This document shows positions 26,866-35,115 of a stretch of 64,000 nt of DNA, piece by piece (the stretch's first letter is position 1; every line of letters begins with the position of its first letter). The DNA comes from Ruminiclostridium herbifermentans (lineage in GTDB: Bacteria; Bacillota; Clostridia; Acetivibrionales; DSM-1351), in the NCBI RefSeq assembly GCF_005473905.2, contig NZ_CP061336.1, forward strand, positions 3,960,501-4,024,500. The letters run 5' to 3'. A program made the position numbers and the translations under genes. The notes beneath the pieces were generated by a model that searched no databases, was not told the origin of the DNA, and worked only from the letters and a program-made list of their open reading frames with translations.

Positions 26866-27483
26866 CTATCGCTCTACCTCTTGCTTTTTCTGCTTTAATT
26901 GCCTCTTAGATTGTATCTGTGCCAACCGTTCCTTTGCCCAATCTGGCATATATTCCGGTCTGAGAACACCCAAAATATCCTCTCGATTCCAGCGTGACTC
27001 CTTTCCGGAATATAGGTTTGCAGTATAAACCGCCCGTCCTCTTGAATTAGCATGAGCGCCAAAACCGCCCGTGACCAACACAAGTTGCTTGTCAGCAGTT
27101 CGATATTCAGGACGTAAGCGTTCAGGACGAATAATCACCACTTTGTTTTCAAGGTTTTGCATACTGTCAATAGGAAAACAATGCTCTAGCTTAAAAGGCT
27201 GCATGGGAACAGTGATTTTGGTTCGCTCTGCTATGACTTCTTCCAGTTGTGCTGTTATACGACTGGTAAATTCGGTCATCATTTCAAGGTAGTCCGCACT
27301 TTCCATCGCATTAAAGTAATGTTCAATCCCTAAAGGGTTATCCCAGCTGCAGTTGCATACCATATATGGGCAATCAGATTTTCTTTCATCTACACCGAAA
27401 AGGATTTCTTTATCTCCAATGTGGATGGCGTGCTTTATCTCGTAGGTATCCACCATGCGTTTTTCATCCATTCCTATAATCAC
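26866..27483 (-). CDS. Hypothetical mobile-element protein
   Basis: 205 residues, soluble. Motifs: YEIKHAIHIGDKEILFGVDE, YMVCNCSWDNPLGIEHYFNA, FPIDSMQNLENKVVIIRPERL, LVLVTGGFGAHANSRGRAVY and a basic C-terminal coil. The pattern fits a conserved family found upstream of the SNF2-type gene in clostridial elements; function unknown to me. The start is uncertain: MIIGMDEKRM (27483) or the inner ATG four codons later. Confidence 0.65.
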   Translation of the reverse strand: MIIGMDEKRMVDTYEIKHAIHIGDKEILFGVDERKSDCPYMVCNCSWDNPLGIEHYFNAMESADYLEMMTEFTSRITAQLEEVIAERTKITVPMQPFKLEHCFPIDSMQNLENKVVIIRPERLRPEYRTADKQLVLVTGGFGAHANSRGRAVYTANLYSGKESRWNREDILGVLRPEYMPDWAKERLAQIQSKRQLKQKKQEVER

Positions 27484-27503
27484 TCCAATCTAACCGGCAG
27501 CAG

Positions 27504-27534
27504 TAAAGGGACTTTAGTTTTCAAGTCCCTTTTA
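27504..27534. terminator. Inverted repeat between the pilus-side and helicase-side genes
   Basis: AAAGGGACTT (27505-27514) and AAGTCCCTTT (27523-27532) form a ten-base-pair stem with an eight-base loop; TTTT closes the plus-strand side. It sits between a minus-strand microprotein gene and the next minus-strand gene. The T tract is short on the minus strand, so termination there is only likely. Confidence 0.5.
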
Positions 27535-27545
27535 CAGCCATACCG

Positions 27546-27635
27546 TTATTTCTTTCTTTGCCTGATATACAGGTATACTGCACCACCTGCAATCACCAGG
27601 CAAAGCACGATGGCAAGTATCGTTTTTAGCTCCAT
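27546..27635 (-). CDS. 29-residue single-pass membrane microprotein
   Basis: Minus strand ATG at 27635, preceded by GGAGGTGCTTTG, a near-perfect ribosome site. The peptide begins MELKTILAIVLCLVIAGG, then AVYLYIRQRKK and TAA. One hydrophobic segment (about 5-24) ends in a basic tail, the layout of a small inner-membrane protein with its C-terminus inside. It lies directly downstream of the prepilin peptidase gene in the Tad cluster. I do not recognise a family. Confidence 0.7.
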   Translation of the reverse strand: MELKTILAIVLCLVIAGGAVYLYIRQRKK

Positions 27636-27674
27636 CAAAGCACCTCCTTGTCCTAATAGATTTGTGCTTTCACA

Positions 27675-28109
27675 TTATCTTCCGGTAATCAAAGCAATAC
27701 CGGCATGAATAAAAAAGCCGGTACATAAAAATACTGCCAACGGAACACTTTTCTGCCGTGTTAGCTTTGAATAAAGCAAGGCCGGTAGCAAGGCAAAAAA
27801 GAGAATGGAAGTAAGTCCATATAAGCCAAAGCTAAAACCAATTGCAGCCGTAAGCTTGATATCACCACCGCCCACGCCACCATATTTCATGGCAAGAGAT
27901 AACAGGCAGATGCCTGGCAGCAAAAACCCCGCAATTCGCTGCAGTAGTGTGGGATGTGGCAAAATAAAAGCGGACATTACGCCGAGCAGGAGAATGGCTA
28001 TCCATGTCCAGTCGGGAATAATTCGCTTCATATAATCCATTACTGCTGCCCATAGTAGAGGGACAGCAAAAAGAAGTATTATTATATCAGTTTCCAGTAG
28101 TGACATCAT
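27675..28109 (-). CDS. Prepilin peptidase of the Tad pilus (TadV/CpaA type)
   Basis: 144 residues, polytopic, A24 aspartic peptidase family. The two catalytic aspartates are Asp25 in MDYMKRIIPDW and the one in GGVGGGDIKLTAAIG (near residue 78). It lacks the N-terminal methylation domain of type IV pilus PilD, as usual for Tad systems. It should process the three pilins encoded upstream. The start overlaps the large surface-protein gene by 23 bases. Confidence 0.92.
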   Translation of the reverse strand: MMSLLETDIIILLFAVPLLWAAVMDYMKRIIPDWTWIAILLLGVMSAFILPHPTLLQRIAGFLLPGICLLSLAMKYGGVGGGDIKLTAAIGFSFGLYGLTSILFFALLPALLYSKLTRQKSVPLAVFLCTGFFIHAGIALITGR

Positions 28110-31100
28110 CGGAATACATACTGTCCACTACGTGAATTTTTAGTTCCCCTCCGGTAATCCAGCGGGACAGCGTACCTCCGGGAGTATGCACATCGGTAAC
28201 AAGAAGCTGTACTATATAGTCCCTGTTATCCGGGAACCACAGCGGTATGTAATGTTTCCTGTAACGGAAGGGAGATGCGGGATTTTCCTTAAAGATAAAT
28301 TGACCGTTTTCCTTTATTAAAGGGATAGCGGTTTCATAGCGATATTCCGGCAGATAGACTTCTGCAGTCTGTGGAGCAGTAATCAGCTCCGGCCTGTCAT
28401 AATTGGTGTCAACATAGGCTGTAACACGGATTGAGTATCCATAGCCTGACTTGAGAAAACCTTTAGCTTTTGTATCATATTCCAGCACAGCGTTTACCTT
28501 CAACTCAGCATAGAATTGCCTCCATACAAACTTTCCACCCTCATACCGCTGCTCCCACCATGTCACCCTGGGCTGTTCACTTCTTTTCGGCGGATTAGGC
28601 AATGACCGGCTTTCCTCCGGTTCTCCATAGGATATATTCCTTATCACAGCCTTTTGAGTATAAGTATTGTTTTCAGCAGTGCTTTCATTTCTCAACGACT
28701 GCTCAGGATTAATAATCGCAATCAAGGTAACATTTTTGTCAGCCTGCACATTAGGAGTGTCCCAGCGGATGGATACAACATTCCAGGTATCCCTTTCAAT
28801 TACTATCGCATCAATTCGCTTTGACAAAGACAATTCAGGTATTTGAAACAGTACAGTAACATTTTGTCCCGGTGTAAAGTCCAGGCTGCCTTTGTTGGAT
28901 ACTTTAACAGTGGTTATGACAGACTGGTTTTCCTTATACTCATCGGGTGTAATTCTCTGTACATCCAGATCGTAAGGACGTTCCAGTACCATGATTTCCG
29001 CCGAAACCTGATTGTTGCCGGTATTGCTGTCCTTGTAGCCTGCAGGTGCGGACACCTTAGCAGATAAACGAATACGCTCTCTTTTATCTCCAGCTGTTTT
29101 TGTGACTAGAAAGGATTTCTTTTCAAATGCTTTGAAATTAGATGTACCGGGCACATCAGGAATCTTCTTACCGTTAATGGTGACATTTAGCTCAACATCG
29201 TACAAATCCTTATCGGTAGAGTTGGCGAAATATACGGTAAAGCTGTATTCCTCATGCTCATATACAGTCGGGGGAGATGACAAATTTACCCACACATCGC
29301 ATAGGTTTACTATGGTAGGTATCTCAGGGTCATTAGGGTTTTCCGGTTTGTCAGGGTCATCCGGATTGCCAGGATTGTCAGGATCTTTTGGCTCATTAGG
29401 ATTATTGGGGTCATCCGGTTTTTCGGGGTCATCCGGATTATGAGGCTCATCTGGTTCGTCGGGTTTATCTGGATCATCCGGTTCGTCAGGATTGTCAGGG
29501 TCGTCCGGATCATCATCAGGTTGCTTAACAACTTTAATGCTTGAAATAGCAGTATTGTTGATAATATTTTCATCCCTAAAGCCTTCCGGTGCCTCCACAT
29601 TAGCCCACAGGCCATAAACCTCACCTGCATTTCCAGCATTACCTGTAACAGTAAAAGCTTTTGTCTCCCGGGGCTTGAAATTTGCTAATTCAGGGATTTG
29701 CGTCAATGCAATCTCGTTATTTTTTCCCTTTAAGTGTGCAGCTTTTAGTTCTACATCAGTGTTATTGGTAAAACTTACGGTATAGCTGTAATTCTCATGT
29801 TCATATACCGTAGGCGGTGCAAGGATACACGCAGACAGATCGCAAAGATCACGTAAACCTGGTGGATCATCTGGTTCGTCCGGGTTATCCGGATTATCAG
29901 GATTATTCGGGTCATCGGGATTATCCGGGTCGTCAGGATCATCTGGATCATCAGAATTATCAGGCGTTTCATCCGGTTTGGGGTTAACTATCCGTATAAC
30001 TGCTGTAGCCGTGTTGTTGTTAAGATTTCCGTCTATAAAGCCTTCAGGCACACCAATGTTTGCCCACAAGTGAATTTCATCGGCATCAGTATCAGCCGTA
30101 CGTTTAACATCATAAGTTACACTTGAATTGGGTGAAAAGTCCTTCATCTCAGGTATTCCTTCAATCAGAACTTCATCTATCGTGCCTTTCAAAGGTACAT
30201 CATAAGCTGCACTCGTTCCGCTGTTCATGTAGATTATAGTAAATGAATAGCTGTCGCCACGTTTCACTGTAACAGGGGCACGAATGACAACCGATAGGTC
30301 GTTGCCGTCACATGCTTTGAACTTAAAATAGAAGTCTGCTGCTGGAATCCTGTAATGAATATTCTGCGTGATACTGGTCTGCGTTTTATTTTCTCCGTCA
30401 GAATATTCATCACTCTCCGGCGTATAATCCCATTCGAGCCCCATGTATTGAAAATTACGGGACAGCAGCACATCATCCTTGGCGAAAGTGACAGAAGTAG
30501 TCTGATAGGGATAGAGCAGCTCCGGCACTCCCTTGTCCTGAGCGGTGAGCTTACCGTAAACCTTCTGTTTGTTCACATCGCACCAGGTAGCCTCTATGTC
30601 AACTTTAACAGGAGCCTGGTAGGATAGTGCTGTATTTCTCATGGTTTCAAAGGCTGTCAGACTTTTAGGTGTCCAGCCGTAACTGGTGGTCAGTGTTTCA
30701 AATTGCGTATTGGTATCATAGGTTCCATATATTTTGCCGGAACTGAAATTGTGAATCTCCACAACATTGCTGCCTTTTAGTGTATAAGTCCTCCCGTCAC
30801 ACTTACCGATCCACCCGGCAATCCGTTCCTTTTCATAGTCTGCAACGGTATTTGCATTCACAAGATCAATTCGCTGCGGCTCTGGAAAAGATTTTATAAG
30901 CATCTCTCCATCATATATTTCTCTGACATTCATTCCGATGGTGCGATACCAGATGTCGTAGACAGCTTTCACTTGAAAAATAACATTAGCTGTGATGGTG
31001 AGGACTGCACCCTGATCTGTTTTTGCTGTTATTGTATACGGGCCGCATGACTCCTTATTCTCAACAGTTAAAATATATTTCGGTGTTATCTTTATGCTCT

Positions 31101-31335
31101 GTCCACCATATTCCAGTTGAATATCTGTAATTGTTCCGGTTTTTGCCGTTACTTGAATTGAGATTTCCTCCGGAAAATGCTCTATGGCTACCATACCGCT
31201 TTCGCTTTGCAAGCTGTCTATTGGAGAGGTAATATTGATTTCAATGTCACTGTTTACTGAAGCAAATGCTTTGCCCGAAAGGAGCAGGCAAAATATAAAA
31301 ACAAGCGATACGGTATAAAATAACTTTATTTTCAT
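28087..31335 (-). CDS. Large secreted multi-domain surface protein with Asp-Pro linkers, in the Tad cluster
   Basis: 1,082 residues. Signal peptide (1-25, ending GKAFA). After a beta-rich N-terminal part come several CARDB/Ig-like repeats recognisable by paired motifs: PPTVYEHENYSYTVSFTN and PPTVYEHEEYSFTVYFAN, each ended by a Lys-rich strand and an EGFRDENIINNTA-type turn. Two long low-complexity linkers of DPDDPDNPDEP type separate them (about residues 455-495 and 605-675; DNA near 29,865-29,985 and 29,325-29,520). No LPxTG or membrane anchor is seen at the C-terminus. Probably a pilus-associated or secreted adhesin; function inferred from position only. Confidence 0.8.
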   Translation of the reverse strand: MKIKLFYTVSLVFIFCLLLSGKAFASVNSDIEINITSPIDSLQSESGMVAIEHFPEEISIQVTAKTGTITDIQLEYGGQSIKITPKYILTVENKESCGPYTITAKTDQGAVLTITANVIFQVKAVYDIWYRTIGMNVREIYDGEMLIKSFPEPQRIDLVNANTVADYEKERIAGWIGKCDGRTYTLKGSNVVEIHNFSSGKIYGTYDTNTQFETLTTSYGWTPKSLTAFETMRNTALSYQAPVKVDIEATWCDVNKQKVYGKLTAQDKGVPELLYPYQTTSVTFAKDDVLLSRNFQYMGLEWDYTPESDEYSDGENKTQTSITQNIHYRIPAADFYFKFKACDGNDLSVVIRAPVTVKRGDSYSFTIIYMNSGTSAAYDVPLKGTIDEVLIEGIPEMKDFSPNSSVTYDVKRTADTDADEIHLWANIGVPEGFIDGNLNNNTATAVIRIVNPKPDETPDNSDDPDDPDDPDNPDDPNNPDNPDNPDEPDDPPGLRDLCDLSACILAPPTVYEHENYSYTVSFTNNTDVELKAAHLKGKNNEIALTQIPELANFKPRETKAFTVTGNAGNAGEVYGLWANVEAPEGFRDENIINNTAISSIKVVKQPDDDPDDPDNPDEPDDPDKPDEPDEPHNPDDPEKPDDPNNPNEPKDPDNPGNPDDPDKPENPNDPEIPTIVNLCDVWVNLSSPPTVYEHEEYSFTVYFANSTDKDLYDVELNVTINGKKIPDVPGTSNFKAFEKKSFLVTKTAGDKRERIRLSAKVSAPAGYKDSNTGNNQVSAEIMVLERPYDLDVQRITPDEYKENQSVITTVKVSNKGSLDFTPGQNVTVLFQIPELSLSKRIDAIVIERDTWNVVSIRWDTPNVQADKNVTLIAIINPEQSLRNESTAENNTYTQKAVIRNISYGEPEESRSLPNPPKRSEQPRVTWWEQRYEGGKFVWRQFYAELKVNAVLEYDTKAKGFLKSGYGYSIRVTAYVDTNYDRPELITAPQTAEVYLPEYRYETAIPLIKENGQFIFKENPASPFRYRKHYIPLWFPDNRDYIVQLLVTDVHTPGGTLSRWITGGELKIHVVDSMYSDDVTTGN

Positions 31336-31823
31336 TAAGAACCTCCTTCCTCAATTCTTGTATTAACGCTGGATATTCTAAAGGGAAGCCTCACATCGCC
31401 GGTCAGAAAACTGAAGATACTGCGGGTCTTCAGTGCCCCCTCCAGCGTCAGCCGGGGCGGAATGTCTGTAGCATTAATGTGCTTTATTTCAAGCTCGTAA
31501 ACCCATTCTTCGCCGATATATTTGCTTAAATCCGCATCAAGTTTCATGCTTTCATGCAGGTACTCATATAATCTTTCTTCCGCAAGGGCGCTGTCCATCC
31601 TGGCATGACCGTCCCTGCGGTATTCGTCCAGCATGGCATATTCCACTGAGGTGTTCACACCCCTTTGAAGGACATATTCCACCTGCTGGTACAGGCTTTC
31701 GATACGGAAATACTCAATCAGGATAGCTGAAAGCGTCAGGATGAAAAAGACAAGAATCACGATGAAAATAAAAACATCGCCTTTACGATTTTGCAAAATG
31801 TATTTATAGTTGTTCACGTCCAT
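31335..31823 (-). CDS. TadE/TadF-like pseudopilin
   Basis: About 162 residues with one N-terminal membrane helix (DVFIFIVILVFFILTLSAIL) after NRKGD, where the Gly followed by a hydrophobic stretch resembles a pseudopilin processing site. A soluble C-terminal domain follows. The start is ATG at 31823 or, more likely by ribosome-site spacing (GGAAGGAGG), GTG at 31817; the longer reading to 31859 overlaps the upstream gene. It precedes the surface-protein gene with a one-base overlap. Confidence 0.72.
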   Translation of the reverse strand: MDVNNYKYILQNRKGDVFIFIVILVFFILTLSAILIEYFRIESLYQQVEYVLQRGVNTSVEYAMLDEYRRDGHARMDSALAEERLYEYLHESMKLDADLSKYIGEEWVYELEIKHINATDIPPRLTLEGALKTRSIFSFLTGDVRLPFRISSVNTRIEEGGS

Positions 31824-31840
31824 CCTCCTTCCCGGCAATC

Positions 31841-32323
31841 TCAGTCGGAGAGCTTCCAATATTTTTCCGACATGCCGGTAATGCTTACCTTCATAGGAAT
31901 CATAATCTTAACTGGAGGTGCAAAGGATGGTGTAAAAATAGTAAATGGATGGTTGTATGTCATCGTGATCGTGAAGGTATCCCTTAACTGTATTTTCTGA
32001 CCGTCATGGTAATTCACATCCTCGACGGTCATCTCCGGTGAGAGGCCGGTCTGCTGCTTAAGCCGGTAGAAAACGCCATAGGCTTTATCTGATACCTGGC
32101 CCTCCAGTTCAACTACCCGTACAACGCGCCGGCATATATGGTTCAAGTTCAGGTATGTAGTGAAGATACTCAAAAAGCTCAACACCGTAACCATGAGTGT
32201 AATCACTACTAGTGTTTTAATCATCAGGTCAAAATAGCTGCTGCCTTTTCTGTCATGAAAAAGTTTTTGAAAAAGCAAAAGGGGAGAATTTCTCTCCCCC
32301 GTGCTTTGGTGCCTGCTGTTCAT
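31841..32323 (-). CDS. DUF4320/TadE-like pilus protein
   Basis: 160 residues with a single N-terminal membrane segment (about 35-58, MIKTLVVITLMVTVLSFLSI) after DRKGSSYFD. The remainder is soluble, with TYLNLNHICRRVVRVVELEG and VTITGMSEKYWKLSD-like ending. The layout fits the DUF4320 family of minor pilin-like proteins in clostridial Tad loci. It lies between the major pilins and the second TadE-like gene. Confidence 0.72.
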   Translation of the reverse strand: MNSRHQSTGERNSPLLLFQKLFHDRKGSSYFDLMIKTLVVITLMVTVLSFLSIFTTYLNLNHICRRVVRVVELEGQVSDKAYGVFYRLKQQTGLSPEMTVEDVNYHDGQKIQLRDTFTITMTYNHPFTIFTPSFAPPVKIMIPMKVSITGMSEKYWKLSD

Positions 32324-32369
32324 ATGCGTTGCACCTCCCGCATCTGCAGGTTTACCTTTAATATTTTCA

Positions 32370-32579
32370 TCAGTTCAGTAAACCGGTGATTTTGCTGACG
32401 ATACTGTTCCAGATCTGTGTTATGGAACCTTGATACAGTGTCATAAACACCGCACCTACTACTACGACAATCAAGACCACAATAAGCCAACCGGTCATCT
32501 GGTCGCCGGACTTATTTGCCAATATGTTTTTGCCCTTTAAAGTTGCTATTCTCATTTTGTTTTTCAAAGCAGTCATCAT
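32370..32579 (-). CDS. Tad-type pilin, copy 1
   Basis: 69 residues (ATG at 32579 with GGAGGG seven bases upstream; an in-frame ATG at 32594 covers that site). Core: ANKSGDQMTGWLIVVLIVVV then GAVFMTLYQGSITQIWNSI. One membrane helix and a short C-terminus, the size of an Flp pilin. Processing probably follows Gly in SGDQ, but the Glu-Tyr pair that follows the cut in classical Flp pilins is absent. Nearly identical to the next two pilins. Confidence 0.8.
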   Translation of the reverse strand: MMTALKNKMRIATLKGKNILANKSGDQMTGWLIVVLIVVVVGAVFMTLYQGSITQIWNSIVSKITGLLN

Positions 32580-32620
32580 AATTAATCCCTCCATTATTCT
32601 AAACTTAGTTTTAATTTAGG

Positions 32621-32637
32621 GGGGAGCAGAGCTCCCC
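32621..32637. repeat. Perfect hairpin between pilin genes 1 and 2
   Basis: GGGGAGC (32621-32627), loop AGA, GCTCCCC (32631-32637). No T run follows on the minus strand, so it is more likely an mRNA-stabilising or processing hairpin than a terminator. A weaker hairpin of similar sequence (GGGAAGC ... GCTCCCC, about 32,926-32,951) lies between pilins 2 and 3. Confidence 0.65.
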
Positions 32638-32666
32638 GAATGTCATGAGCCTTGGCCGCGAGTCCA

Positions 32667-32876
32667 TTAGTTCAAAAGGCTGGTAATCTTGGTGACAATG
32701 CTGTTCCAGATTGTAGATATTGAATCTTTATACAAAGTCAGGAAGATTGCACCAACCACCACAACGATCAGGACTACGATGAGCCAGCCGGTCATCTGGT
32801 CGCCGGATTTGTTTGCCAAAACATTCCTGCATTTAAGTCCTGCATTTCGTATTTTGTTTTTCACTGTTAAAAACAT
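32667..32876 (-). CDS. Tad-type pilin, copy 2
   Basis: 69 residues with GGAGG eight bases before the ATG. Core NVLANKSGDQMTGWLIVVL then GAIFLTLYKDSISTIWNSI. It differs from copies 1 and 3 mainly in the N-terminal leader and the KDSIST segment. Same membrane-helix layout; likely a structural subunit of the pilus. Confidence 0.8.
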   Translation of the reverse strand: MFLTVKNKIRNAGLKCRNVLANKSGDQMTGWLIVVLIVVVVGAIFLTLYKDSISTIWNSIVTKITSLLN

Positions 32877-32975
32877 AGTAAATACCTCCGTTAATTTTGA
32901 TTAGATTTTGATTAAGAGAAAAAAGGGAAGCCATACTGGATATGCTCCCCCTGTACTGCTGCCTTTTAGCTGCGA

Positions 32976-33227
32976 TTAACTTAAAAGGCCGGTGATTTTG
33001 TCTACAATGCTGTTCCAGATAGTGGTGATAGAGCCCTGGTACAACGTCATAAACACTGCGCCTACTACCACAACAACCAGCACAACAATAAGCCAGCCGG
33101 TCATCTGGTCACCAGACTTGTTTGCCAGAACATTTCTGGCATTCGATATAGCACTTGCAATGCGTTTCCTCACAGGATTTGCCCTCCTTTCTTGCGTAAT
33201 AGAGTTTGCAGTTGTAGTGTTTCTCAC
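32976..33227 (-). CDS. Tad-type pilin, copy 3 (longer leader)
   Basis: 83 residues from a GTG start at 33227 (VRNTTTANS), which has AGGAGG eight bases upstream; a longer reading to 33278 overlaps this site. The leader is longer than in copies 1 and 2 and basic (RRANPVRKRIASAISNARN), followed by the shared NVLANKSGDQMTGWLIVVL core and MTLYQGSITTIWNSIV. First pilin gene in transcription order, directly after tadC. Confidence 0.78.
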   Translation of the reverse strand: MRNTTTANSITQERRANPVRKRIASAISNARNVLANKSGDQMTGWLIVVLVVVVVGAVFMTLYQGSITTIWNSIVDKITGLLS

Positions 33228-33279
33228 GGGTAATACCTCCTGAAATTGTATTTTGAAAAGGGTGATTCCCTTTTTCACA

Positions 33280-34185
33280 TTATAAAAGGCCCCCCATTGA
33301 TCTAATCATGTGGGAGCCTATAACATAGAGCAGGCAGGCAAGCGTCACCGCCACAAGGGGTATGGATGCAATCTTGACCCTTCGCGGCAGCTTATTAAGT
33401 TTTTTCCTGAGTGCTTCTCTGGCTTTAATGTCCATATCTCTTGCAAGGTATGCCAGAGCTTCTTCCTGATGCTCGCCCCGGTACAGTCCTATGAGGGCAT
33501 TCACTAAAAAAGATACTTCTGTCATTCCAATGCGTTCATTGAAATTCCGGAGTGCTGTTTCAATATCCTTTGCTTTCATCTCCATGACTAAAACAGAGAT
33601 GTCATAGTGGAATACATCACTGGCTACCTTCAGGTAATCTTCGAATATCTGGATCAAATCTACCTGTACAACTGCCCTTTTACTATCATCCTTAATGTCA
33701 TCTAGCTTATACAGGATGGAACGGATAAAACCCGGAAGCTCTATTTCGATCCGGTTTTTCTTTTCCTTCATCTTGTCTTTAAGGTCTGTCATGAAGTGGA
33801 AGTACACCACTACCGCAAAGATTAGAACTATAGGAGCAAGGTTGGACGCTCCAATGGAAAAAAGGAGCAAGGCAAGGGGTAATGTAAAAAGAGCACATAA
33901 AATAGCTCTTGCGTAATATTCTTTCGGAGTCAGTTCAAGCCCTCCGCGCCTCAGTGTAGATGCCATTCTTGCTTCCTTTACCGGGTCAATCGGGATGAAC
34001 CTTGCAAATGGCTTTGCTAAAGGCATAATTATCCGGTTTACTAGCTGCTGGCTTGATTTTTCCTTTTCAGCCTGCAAGATTTTGATGTTCTTTTTCATAC
34101 TCAGCTTCGGGATTTTAAGAAGCTGCCTGCATATTAAAAAGCCTGCCGAAGTCAGCAGGACAAATATAATAAACTGATAAAACAA
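33280..34185 (-). CDS. tadC: Tad pilus membrane platform protein TadC
   Basis: 301 residues. T2SF-type inner-membrane protein with hydrophobic segments near 1-19, 90-125 and 270-292 around a cytoplasmic helical domain (IEIELPGFIRSILYKL, VSFLVNALIGLYRGEHQEEA). Paralogous pairing with TadB next to it is the norm for Tad loci; it forms the assembly platform with CpaF. Confidence 0.85.
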   Translation of the reverse strand: MFYQFIIFVLLTSAGFLICRQLLKIPKLSMKKNIKILQAEKEKSSQQLVNRIIMPLAKPFARFIPIDPVKEARMASTLRRGGLELTPKEYYARAILCALFTLPLALLLFSIGASNLAPIVLIFAVVVYFHFMTDLKDKMKEKKNRIEIELPGFIRSILYKLDDIKDDSKRAVVQVDLIQIFEDYLKVASDVFHYDISVLVMEMKAKDIETALRNFNERIGMTEVSFLVNALIGLYRGEHQEEALAYLARDMDIKAREALRKKLNKLPRRVKIASIPLVAVTLACLLYVIGSHMIRSMGGLL

Positions 34186-34197
34186 AGGAAAACCTCC

Positions 34198-35115
34198 TTA
34201 TCTGTTTGACGGTTTAGTAGCTTTCATCACATAAAAGGCTGTAGCGAGAGCCGTTAAGAGCATTAGAATTATTAGGAATTTACCGATAGAAGTCCTTGTG
34301 AGTAGTGAAAACCATTCGGCATTGGAAAAGCGCATCATAGGGATCACAGAAAACATGAGTCCTGCCGTCATAAGATAGTCACGCCATACTTTTACCATCA
34401 TACTGTCGCTTTCAATCTGCATGGATTTTGCATCGTTCATGGCCTTAATAATGGGAAACAAAGCAAATTTCAGTCTTCGGTCATGATGGCAAAGGATGAG
34501 GGTTTTTACCCACTCGTTAAAGTACCGGTTTTTAACTTTGGCTGCCAAACGGTAAAGTCCATGCTCCACATTGGGATTGATGAACCGGATTTCCGACACA
34601 AACTCATCAAAAGGTGTAGGAATTCTTAAATGTGTTGGAATATACCGATTCTTTTCCTCCACATAGGTTTCCACTGCCTTAATAATGTCATTATTTCCGG
34701 CATAAGCATTGGTGATGATTGACATGGTGTTTTCCAGCCCTTCGATTTCTTCCCTTGCTGCTCCAGAGCTTCTCACTGTCAGATAAAAATACGGGGCAGG
34801 GAACATACAGGCCGCCATTACCGCCGCCAGGCTGGTATTACCAAATAATAGGGTTCCTGCAGCAAAGCCACCTGCTACTGATATAAGGATCATAATGACA
34901 AATTTTCTCGTAGTGCACCGAGTCTGACGAAACAGGGTTTCAAAACGTATTGAGATTCTCTCCGTTACTTTAAGCTTTGCCCCCACCAGATCCATACGAC
35001 GTTTTTTCAGCAGATTCTGCTCTTTAGTAAACGGGTTCAAATTAAGCAAGAGAAACAGGGAAAGGCTGATGAGTGTGAAAACAAGGACATAAGATAGATA
35101 AATCAGATTCATCAT
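34198..35115 (-). CDS. tadB: Tad pilus membrane platform protein TadB
   Basis: About 305 residues from ATG at 35115 (MMNLIYLSYVLVFTLISLSL), which has GGGGGAG just upstream and overlaps the cpaF stop. Membrane segments near 5-25, 95-135 and at the C-terminus flank a T2SF-like domain with EGLENTMSIITNAYAGNND and FNEWVKTLILCHHDRRLK. A longer reading (to 35199) lies wholly inside cpaF. Confidence 0.83.
   Translation of the reverse strand: MMNLIYLSYVLVFTLISLSLFLLLNLNPFTKEQNLLKKRRMDLVGAKLKVTERISIRFETLFRQTRCTTRKFVIMILISVAGGFAAGTLLFGNTSLAAVMAACMFPAPYFYLTVRSSGAAREEIEGLENTMSIITNAYAGNNDIIKAVETYVEEKNRYIPTHLRIPTPFDEFVSEIRFINPNVEHGLYRLAAKVKNRYFNEWVKTLILCHHDRRLKFALFPIIKAMNDAKSMQIESDSMMVKVWRDYLMTAGLMFSVIPMMRFSNAEWFSLLTRTSIGKFLIILMLLTALATAFYVMKATKPSNR

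Noticed and set aside
29325-29520. CRISPR-like array at the repeated GG(A/T)TC(A/G)TC pattern
   Set aside because: Short codon-level repeats encoding Asp-Pro linkers, in frame, without uniform spacers.
29310-29639. Met/Ile/Thr-rich minus-strand reading inside the large surface-protein gene
   Set aside because: A frame-shifted reading of the Asp-Pro repeat linker, no ribosome site.
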